A stretch of 5,852 bases of DNA, from the NCBI GenBank assembly GCA_029098085.1, contig JAQXNQ010000356.1:1-5852 (forward strand). Direction: 5' to 3'. The notes below the pieces were generated by a model. The model had not been told where the DNA came from. It did no database searches and saw only the letters and a program-made list of their open reading frames with translations. The stretch's first letter is position 1. Every line of letters begins with the position of its first letter. Of this stretch, positions 1 through 4,007 are shown one piece after another. Both the position numbers and the translations under genes were made by a program. The DNA is from Oscillospiraceae bacterium. GTDB taxonomy: Bacteria > Bacillota > Clostridia > Oscillospirales > Ruminococcaceae.

Positions 1-79
1 TCGTCTTCTGATTATTGAACAAAACCGCCGTCTTTCATCGACTGTATCTTTTCTCTCTCATCTCCAACGAAAGGTGTGA
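1..79 (+). CDS. Possible 3' end of an upstream gene (partial, unidentified)
   Basis: The frame starting at base 2 is open from the window edge to a TGA at 77-79 and would encode a C-terminal tail of about 25 residues ending LSSTVSFLSHLQRKV. The other two forward frames are closed early, by TGA at 16-18 and at 9-11. Its stop overlaps the GTG start of truA as GTGA, the classic arrangement for translational coupling, and this is the best argument that it is real. In Clostridia truA often follows the ECF-transporter gene ecfT, but the tail is too short and too unspecific to assign to that family. Third codon positions are much poorer in G and C than in the genes downstream, so a chance open frame remains possible. 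Confidence 0.35.
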   Translation, partial: RLLIIEQNRRLSSTVSFLSHLQRKV

Positions 80-912
80 TCCGTCTGCGCCGTCTTCTCT
101 TTGAGATTGCCTACGCGGGCACCCGCTACCATGGCTATCAGGTGCAGCAGAACGCCCTTTCGGTGGCCGAGACGCTGCAGGACGCGGTGGAGCGGGTATT
201 CAAGCGTCGGGAGGCCATTACCGGCTGCTCCCGCACGGATACCGGCGTACACGCCAATCAATACTTTTTTCATATGGATACCGACCAGCGGATTCCGCCC
301 GAAGCGGCGGTCATCGCTCTGAACAATCTGCTGCCCGACGACATCGCCGTCAAAAGCTGCCGGGAGGTGCCGCCGGATTTTCACGCCCGGTACAGTGTCT
401 GTTGGAAGGAGTATGTCTATCGCATCTGGAACGCTCCGGTGAAGAATCCCTTTCTGGACGGACTGGCTCTTCACTACAAATACCCGCTGGACGCGGAGCT
501 GATGAACCGATGCGCCGGGGAATTTGTCGGCACTCACGATTTTTCCGGCTTCCGCAGCACCGGCGGCAAGGAGGGCAGCGCCGTCCGCACCATCTACGCC
601 GCTTCGGTGAAGCGGGAAGGGGAGATGGTCACCTTTACGGTGGCCGGGGACGGCTTCCTCTACAACATGGTCCGGATTATGGCTGGCACCCTGCTGCTCT
701 GCCCTCTGGGACGGCTTCACGAGGGCGACCTGACCGCCATCCTCCGCTCCCGTGACCGGGAGCAGGCCGGAATCACGGCGCCGGCTCAGGGACTGTACCT
801 GAACCGGGTCAGCTATGAGCGCTTTCCCCTGCGGGGAAAGCTGCAAGAAGGTCTCTCAGTCGGAGCGACTGAGCCGCCAGCGCAGGAAAACAGCGCTGCA
901 GCCATCAGCTGA
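76..912 (+). CDS. truA: tRNA pseudouridine synthase A (TruA)
   Basis: TruA converts uridines at positions 38-40 of the tRNA anticodon stem-loop to pseudouridine, in the cytoplasm and without a cofactor. The 278-residue protein has the family signature RTDTGVHA at residues 53-60, with catalytic Asp55. It also has the N-terminal IAYAGTRYHGYQ block (11-22), KEYVYRI (111-117) with the active-site tyrosine region near Tyr115, and GTHDFSGFRS (152-161). The C-terminal core GDGFLYNMVRIMAGTLL (191-207) and APAQGLYL (235-242) complete the match. The GTG at 76 is chosen because it is the only usual start codon between the in-frame TGA at 16-18 and the conserved N-terminus. The Shine-Dalgarno-like GAAAGG at 69-74 lies only 1 base away, which suggests that translation depends on coupling through the GTGA overlap. 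The normal fold ends near residue 251. The remaining 27 residues (252-278) are low in complexity and are encoded by inverted repeats, so they are probably a dispensable late addition. Confidence 0.96.
   Translation: MIRLRRLLFEIAYAGTRYHGYQVQQNALSVAETLQDAVERVFKRREAITGCSRTDTGVHANQYFFHMDTDQRIPPEAAVIALNNLLPDDIAVKSCREVPPDFHARYSVCWKEYVYRIWNAPVKNPFLDGLALHYKYPLDAELMNRCAGEFVGTHDFSGFRSTGGKEGSAVRTIYAASVKREGEMVTFTVAGDGFLYNMVRIMAGTLLLCPLGRLHEGDLTAILRSRDREQAGITAPAQGLYLNRVSYERFPLRGKLQEGLSVGATEPPAQENSAAAIS
855..873. repeat. Perfect 8-bp inverted repeat inside the truA 3' end
   Basis: The arms CTCAGTCG (855-862) and CGACTGAG (866-873) are exact reverse complements around a GAG loop. The repeat lies within the codons for TruA residues of about 260-266, downstream of the conserved fold, and directly abuts a second stem starting at 874. 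No T-run follows, so it is not a standard intrinsic terminator. It could be a REP-like palindrome or a structure that protects the mRNA 3' end. Confidence 0.7.
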
Positions 913-928
913 TACCGGCGCGTGGCGG
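874..928. repeat. Second inverted repeat spanning the truA stop codon
   Basis: CCGCCAGCGC (874-883) can pair with bases 918-928 (GCGC, one bulged G at 922, then TGGCGG), giving a 10-bp stem with a 34-base loop. The loop contains the truA TGA (910-912) within the small palindrome ATCAGCTGAT (904-913). Together with the hairpin ending at 873 it forms a continuous structured block from 855 to 928. There is no U-tract after the stem, so I do not call a terminator. Confidence 0.5.
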
Positions 929-1006
929 ACGTCCTTCTTGCGCGTGGGAGAACCTTCTCTGCGTGAGTGCGTATCGGCTTTTTCAGGAGACGTGACGGAA
1001 AGCGCA

Positions 1007-1025
1007 GGGAGCGCACTGCGCTCCC
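1007..1025. repeat. Perfect GC-rich palindrome (hairpin)
   Basis: GGGAGCGC (1007-1014) and GCGCTCCC (1018-1025) pair perfectly around an ACT loop, giving a very stable 8-bp stem. The following bases, GAAGGTTATCCC, contain no T-run. It could therefore act as a processing or stability element, or be part of a dispersed repeat, rather than a rho-independent terminator. Confidence 0.7.
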
Positions 1026-1061
1026 GAAGGTTATCCCAAACGGCGGGATTCAGTTGACTGC

Positions 1062-1082
1062 GGGCCGACCGATGGCCGGCCC
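1062..1082 (-). repeat. GGCCCCTACG-type palindromic repeat, probably dispersed
   Basis: Bases 1062-1070 (GGGCCGACC) and 1074-1082 (GGCCGGCCC) form a 9-bp inverted repeat around GAT. The one mismatch, A1068 opposite C1076, would be a G-U wobble if the minus strand were transcribed. The right side runs on into CCTACG. From general familiarity with clostridial gut genomes, short palindromes ending in GGGC...GCCCCTACG recur between genes. I recall the pattern but cannot search for it here. The minus strand is given because the fold is better on that strand. Confidence 0.5.
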
Positions 1083-1134
1083 CTACGACCGTTCGCCGGC
1101 ACGCATTTCTTTTTGGACATTTGATTTTTTTCAC

Positions 1135-1149
1135 GGAAAGGAGCTTTCC
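1135..1149 (+). promoter_or_regulatory. Ribosome binding site held in a perfect hairpin
   Basis: The Shine-Dalgarno AAAGGAG (1137-1143) is 7 bases before the TTG at 1151 and decides the start of the next gene. The same bases form a perfect stem: GGAAAG (1135-1140) pairs with CTTTCC (1144-1149), leaving GAG as the loop. Initiation would thus be partly masked unless the stem is opened by ribosomes, heat or another factor. The sequestration is seen in the sequence, but its regulatory effect is inference. Confidence 0.6.
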
Positions 1150-1150
1150 T

Positions 1151-2386
1151 TTGTCCATAAAACGCCCTCCCGGGAACCGCCCCGCGCCTCCGGGTTCATC
1201 CAACACCTACGACATCAACGCCTACCGGCGGAAAAAGAAGCTGCAGAAGCTGCGCAACCGGCTGCTGGCGGTTCTGTCGGCTCTGACGCTGCTGGCGGCA
1301 GTGATCGTCGGCATCTATTTTTACCGCAACTACGACCTGAACCAGCTGGCCCAGACCGCCAAGAACGGCGGCGAGGACACGGTGGTCACCGACCACAGCT
1401 TCCCGGTGGCCATGAACGGTGTCAACCCGGTGGCTCTGAGCAAGGTGGGGAGCGGGGTGGTGCTGCTGACCGCTGAGGAAACCATCTTCTTTGACGGAAA
1501 CGGCGCTTCCCGGTACAGCTTCAACCACCAGTACACCAACCCGGTGATCAAGTCCGGCGGCGGACGGCTGCTGACCTACGACCGGGGCGGCTACGGCTAC
1601 CGGATTGACAGCGAGGGCGGTCTGCATTATAATGCTCGTATGGAGAACACCATCCTCACTGGCGCCATGGGCCGCAAGCAGAGCTACGCGCTGGTCACCT
1701 CCGAATCCCGCTACGCCGCCAGCGTCACCGTCTACGGCAAGTCCAACAAGGAGGTGCTTCGGTGGTATTCGGTTTCGGATCAGGTGCTGGACGTGGCCTT
1801 TTCCTATGACGGCAGCACCCTGGCCGTGGCAGCGGTGGGCTTTGAGGACGGCGACGTGGCCGGACGGCTCTATCTGCTGGATCTGCAGGACACCGGCGCC
1901 GAGGCGGAGGTCTGGTCCTTCCCCGGCGCTCTGCCGCTGGCGGTGGACTGCAAGAAAAACGGCAGCGTCCATCTGCTCTGCGACAACCTGCTCTATCAGC
2001 TGGACGGCAAGGGCGAAATCACCCGGGTGCCCCTGACCAGCACCCTGCAGAACTTCTGCTTTACCGAAACCGATACGGTGCTGATCACCTCGGACGCCGC
2101 CGGTTTGTCCTTCTCCCTGATCCGGGTCAGCAGCACCGGCGAACAGAAAAGCGTACAGGTGCGGGGCTCGGGACTGGATCTGGCCTCGGACGGCGAAAGC
2201 ATTTATGTGCTGGAAAAGAGCGTCGTTCAGCGGTTTGACCGCGCCCTGGAGCCGCTGGAGCAGCTGCCCATCAGCTCGGACGTCTTCAAGCTGGAGGCTT
2301 CGGATGGCGGCGTTTACCTGCTCAGCGCCAACCAGCTGGACAGATGGAGAGAGGATGCCGGGACATCTTCTGCCAGTGAATCGTGA
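1151..2386 (+). CDS. DUF5711-like membrane protein with beta-propeller-like outer domain
   Basis: I choose the TTG at 1151 because AAAGGAG lies 7 bases upstream. The TTG at 1121 in the same frame has no ribosome binding site. The 411-residue protein begins with a proline-rich, then very basic cytoplasmic segment (residues 1-37, including RRKKK at 26-30). One transmembrane helix follows at about 38-58 (LLAVLSALTLLAAVIVGIYF), and the positive-inside rule places the rest outside the membrane. Residues of about 80-400 consist of repeated short strand-like blocks ending in aromatic or Asp-Gly turns (SYDGSTLAVAAV, LYLLDLQD, LYQLDGKGEI, IYVLEKSVVQRFD), which fits a WD40/YVTN-like propeller. The whole resembles the clostridial DUF5711 family, whose function is unknown. 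I recognise the family only moderately well. The last residues and the TGA lie in a heptamer repeat that begins the element at 2375-2601, so the C-terminus may have been altered. It may have an envelope role alongside the downstream CvpA protein. Confidence 0.8.
   Translation: MSIKRPPGNRPAPPGSSNTYDINAYRRKKKLQKLRNRLLAVLSALTLLAAVIVGIYFYRNYDLNQLAQTAKNGGEDTVVTDHSFPVAMNGVNPVALSKVGSGVVLLTAEETIFFDGNGASRYSFNHQYTNPVIKSGGGRLLTYDRGGYGYRIDSEGGLHYNARMENTILTGAMGRKQSYALVTSESRYAASVTVYGKSNKEVLRWYSVSDQVLDVAFSYDGSTLAVAAVGFEDGDVAGRLYLLDLQDTGAEAEVWSFPGALPLAVDCKKNGSVHLLCDNLLYQLDGKGEITRVPLTSTLQNFCFTETDTVLITSDAAGLSFSLIRVSSTGEQKSVQVRGSGLDLASDGESIYVLEKSVVQRFDRALEPLEQLPISSDVFKLEASDGGVYLLSANQLDRWREDAGTSSASES
1605..1633 (+). 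promoter_or_regulatory. Exact consensus sigma-70/sigma-A promoter inside the coding region
   Basis: TTGACA (1605-1610) is followed by exactly 17 bases and then TATAAT (1628-1633), a full match to the housekeeping consensus at the optimal spacing. It lies within codons of about 152-161 of the DUF5711-like gene, on the same strand. The predicted start, 7 bases after the -10 box, is about 1640. That base is the A of an in-frame ATG (Met164), so a leaderless transcript could make the outer domain without its membrane helix. It could also simply boost the downstream genes. The hexamers are fact; activity is not shown. Confidence 0.45.
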
Positions 2387-2415
2387 AGAATGAATCATGG
2401 AGAGCTTCGGTAAAT

Positions 2416-2453
2416 CGGGCCTGCGAAGAAGCGGAGAACCGGAAGCAAGCCCG
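2416..2453. repeat. Imperfect hairpin within the intergenic element
   Basis: CGGGCCTGC (2416-2424) pairs with GCAAGCCCG (2445-2453) at eight of nine positions, with a 20-base loop. The mismatched pair would be a G-U wobble in a minus-strand transcript, as in the palindrome at 1062-1082. There is no T-run after it (CTGCTGCTC follows), so it is unlikely to be a terminator. Confidence 0.4.
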
Positions 2454-2565
2454 CTGCTGCTCTTCACTGAATCATCGGAAATTTTCCGGTACGCAGCGCG
2501 GCAGTTCAGAATAGAAACCTTTTGTTTTCCGCCATTTATTTCAAGTGAGCGAAGCGAACGGAGTA

Positions 2566-2600
2566 CCTTCACTCTTCACTTTTCACTATTATCTATTCAC
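2566..2600 (+). repeat. Tandem heptamer array (TNTTCAC-like, five units)
   Basis: Successive 7-base units are CCTTCAC, TCTTCAC, TTTTCAC, TATTATC and TATTCAC. Four of the five keep TTCAC in the same register. The array ends 6 bases before the GAGGGGG ribosome binding site (2607-2613) of the CvpA-family gene. Copy-number change by slippage would alter the leader of that gene but not its reading frame. Confidence 0.7.
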
Positions 2601-2620
2601 TATATCGAGGGGGTTTTCTC

Positions 2621-3364
2621 ATGAACTTGGCACAGATCGCGGCCCTTGTTCTGGACGCTCTGGTTCTGCTGATTCTGATCTGCACGGTGATCGGCGGGCT
2701 GCGCAAGGGTTTTCTGGTATCGCTGGTCAACGCCGGCGGCTATCTGGTCAGCTGCGTGGGCGCCTACATCGGCAGCCGGGTGCTGGCCCTGACGGTCTAC
2801 CAGATGTTTCTGCGGGATCGTCTGATCGCGGATGTGTCGGAGGCGCTGGCCGCCACCGTTTCCGACGCCGACATCACGCTGCAGGTTTCCAAAGCACTGC
2901 AGGGGGTTCCGGGCTTTCTGCGGAACATGGTCTACGGCTTTTTCGGCAGCAGCAGCGACATCGCCTCCGGGCTGGAGGGACAGCTGCTGAGCTCTGCGTC
3001 CTCGGTGAGCGCGACGCTGGTGGATGAGGTCCTGTATCCGGTGCTGTTCGTGGTGATGCAGAGCCTGTTTTTCCTGCTGCTCTTCGCCGCCCTGAAGGTG
3101 ATTCTCAGCGCCATCAGCGAGACCCTGCGCAACCTGCGGAAATTTCCGCTGGTGGGCACCGCCGACACCCTGGCAGGCGGCGCCATGGGCCTGATTCAGG
3201 CGGTTCTGATGCTCTGCGTCACGGTACTGGTCATTCGTTTTCTCATTTCCATCAGCGGCGGCAAGATCCCCTTCCTGAATCAGGAGATCATCGACGGAAC
3301 CTATATCTTCCGGCTGCTGTACAAATTCAGTCCCTTCAGCGGCAGCTGGGCCGCCCTGAAGTAA
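2621..3364 (+). CDS. CvpA-family membrane protein
   Basis: This is a 247-residue integral membrane protein with about four hydrophobic helices, at residues 5-25, 31-52, 139-163 and 183-210. The N-terminal block IGGLRKGFLVSLVNAGGYLVS (24-44) and the later FPLVGTADTLAGGAMGLIQAVL (175-196) are the two conserved parts of the CvpA (colicin V production) family. A less conserved soluble stretch of about 65-135 separates them. Members are usually shorter (about 160-180 residues), but longer clostridial versions with such an insert are common. The exact molecular role of CvpA proteins is not settled; they are linked to envelope integrity and secretion. The ATG at 2621 follows GAGGGGG (2607-2613) at 7 bases. 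The gene ends 16 bp before the CDP-alcohol phosphatidyltransferase gene and is surely in one operon with it. Confidence 0.85.
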   Translation: MNLAQIAALVLDALVLLILICTVIGGLRKGFLVSLVNAGGYLVSCVGAYIGSRVLALTVYQMFLRDRLIADVSEALAATVSDADITLQVSKALQGVPGFLRNMVYGFFGSSSDIASGLEGQLLSSASSVSATLVDEVLYPVLFVVMQSLFFLLLFAALKVILSAISETLRNLRKFPLVGTADTLAGGAMGLIQAVLMLCVTVLVIRFLISISGGKIPFLNQEIIDGTYIFRLLYKFSPFSGSWAALK

Positions 3365-3380
3365 GAGAGGGGAAAGCCGT

Positions 3381-3911
3381 ATGAATCTGCCCAATTGTCT
3401 GACGGTGATCCGGCTCTGTCTGGTGCCGCTGTTTGTGCTTTGCTTTTTCTGCCCGCCCGGCGGATTTGTGCTGATGCCGCTGATCATTCTGCTGCTGGCC
3501 GGTCTCACCGATGTGCTGGATGGCTTTATTGCCCGCAAATATCACCTGATTACCCAATTGGGACAGTTTCTCGATCCTCTGGCCGACAAGGTGACCATTC
3601 TGGCCGTGGTTTGCTGCCTGGCCATTCGTCATCCGCCGCTGCGAATTCTGATGGTTTTGTATGTTGTCAAAGAAGTGACCCTGGTTTCCATCGGCTATTT
3701 CCTGCTGCGCTCCTGGCGGAACTCACCCCCGGCCAAATGGTACGGCAAGGCGGCGACGGTTTCCCTGTACGCCATCTTTTTCCTGCTGCTGATTTTCCCC
3801 GGCTTCCCGGATCAATGGCTGTACCCTCTGATGGCCGTCCCGGCAATTTTCATGATTTTGTCATTTATTTTTTACCTGAAAGAAATCAAAAAAAGGAACC
3901 AGAGACTATAA
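3381..3911 (+). CDS. CDP-alcohol phosphatidyltransferase (PgsA/cardiolipin synthase-like)
   Basis: This membrane enzyme of phospholipid synthesis transfers a phosphatidyl group from CDP-diacylglycerol to an alcohol such as glycerol-3-phosphate. All signature residues of the D-x2-DG-x2-AR-x8-G-x3-D-x3-D motif are present: Asp44, Asp47, Gly48, Ala51, Arg52, Gly61, Asp65 and Asp69. These residues bind the metals and CDP. The 176-residue protein has about six hydrophobic segments, and both its length and its MNLPN start are typical. It lacks the REF-type motif expected in the second half of standard PgsA, having instead VVKEVTL (95-101) and KWYGKAATV (119-127). It may therefore be a paralogue with another acceptor, such as phosphatidylglycerol (CMP-forming cardiolipin synthase). 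The substrate is not assigned. An AGAGGGGA-type ribosome binding site (about 3366-3373) lies in the 16-bp gap after the CvpA gene. Confidence 0.9.
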   Translation: MNLPNCLTVIRLCLVPLFVLCFFCPPGGFVLMPLIILLLAGLTDVLDGFIARKYHLITQLGQFLDPLADKVTILAVVCCLAIRHPPLRILMVLYVVKEVTLVSIGYFLLRSWRNSPPAKWYGKAATVSLYAIFFLLLIFPGFPDQWLYPLMAVPAIFMILSFIFYLKEIKKRNQRL

Positions 3912-3917
3912 TGAAAG

Positions 3918-3942
3918 GGGGAACACTGGGAGGTGCTTCCCC
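3918..3942 (+). other. Stem-loop after the phosphatidyltransferase gene
   Basis: GGGGAACAC (3918-3926) pairs with GTG (3933-3935) and TTCCCC (3937-3942), with one bulged C at 3936 and the six-base loop TGGGAG. This 9-bp stem starts 6 bases after the stop codon, where a terminator is expected. The following TGAAGCTGTATTTG is not a T-run, so termination would be weak or rho-dependent; mRNA 3'-end protection is also possible. Confidence 0.45.
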
Positions 3943-3965
3943 TGAAGCTGTATTTGCGATCATTG

Positions 3966-3980
3966 AGTGAATGATTCACT
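3966..3980. promoter_or_regulatory. 15-base palindrome upstream of the Clp ATPase gene (operator or weak terminator)
   Basis: AGTGAATGATTCACT is a perfect palindrome around G3973, 27 bases before the clp start codon. It could be a repressor operator, or a short hairpin followed by TCTTTCTT (3981-3988) acting as a weak terminator or attenuator. It is not the direct-repeat GGTCAAA box of CtsR, nor the CIRCE element of HrcA. It shares the AGTGAAT half-site with the ends of the element at 2375-2601. Confidence 0.4.
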
Positions 3981-4007
3981 TCTTTCTTAGAAAGGAAAAC
4001 CTGATAC

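Larger units (their letters stand above)
913..1150. other. Non-coding gap between truA and the DUF5711-like gene
   Basis: This 238-bp stretch has no frame that resembles a conserved protein. It holds the right arm of the inverted repeat at 874-928, the palindromes at 1007-1025 and 1062-1082, a T-rich patch (1106-1114 and 1124-1130), and the ribosome-binding-site hairpin at 1135-1149. I see no convincing promoter: TTGACT at 1054-1059 has no -10 hexamer at a workable distance. Transcription of the next gene may therefore be read-through from truA or start from a non-consensus promoter. Confidence 0.7.
2375..2601. mobile_element. Candidate MITE-like element bounded by inverted AGTGAAT heptamer arrays
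   Basis: The left edge reads AGTGAAT CGTGAAG AATGAAT (2375-2395), a 7-base periodic pattern with TGAA in each unit. The right edge (2566-2601) carries the reverse-complement pattern, with TTCAC at 7-base intervals, and ends in ATTCACT. Read inward, both ends therefore begin AGTGAAT as terminal inverted repeats of an element of about 227 bp. The interior has an imperfect stem (2416-2453), the small palindrome CGGAAATTTTCCG (2476-2488) and no credible protein. No transposase and no clear target-site duplication is visible. The element contributes the final codons and stop of the upstream gene and ends just before the ribosome binding site of the next. An ordinary AT-richer spacer with simple repeats is the alternative. 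Confidence 0.45.

Noticed and set aside
855..1025. Rho-independent terminator after truA
   Set aside because: The hairpins at 855-873, 874-928 and 1007-1025 are stable, but none is followed by a run of T residues.
1121..1150. Upstream TTG at 1121 as start of the DUF5711-like gene
   Set aside because: No Shine-Dalgarno precedes it, and the strong AAAGGAG at 1137-1143 would lie inside the gene at the right distance for the TTG at 1151.
967..1476. 169-codon plus-strand frame overlapping the start of the DUF5711-like gene
   Set aside because: It is out of frame with the gene that has the proper ribosome binding site and membrane helix, and its Arg/Gly/Gln-rich text is typical of a shadow frame.
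1196..2572. 458-codon open frame on the minus strand
   Set aside because: It is antisense to the DUF5711-like gene and runs across the repeat-rich spacer. There is no family resemblance and no sound ribosome binding site.
2397..2624. 75-codon plus-strand frame between the two membrane-protein genes
   Set aside because: It is encoded largely by the heptamer repeats and palindromes, has no ribosome binding site and no recognisable domain, and its stop falls inside the start of the CvpA gene.
3954..3993. Promoter for clp from TTGCGA or TTGAGT boxes
   Set aside because: Neither has a -10 hexamer at 16-18 bp. The best pairing, TTGAGT with TAGAAA, needs a 19-bp spacer and overlaps the ribosome binding site.
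3912..4007. CtsR or CIRCE heat-shock operator before the Clp gene
   Set aside because: No tandem GGTCAAA heptamers and no TTAGCACTC-type inverted repeat are present.
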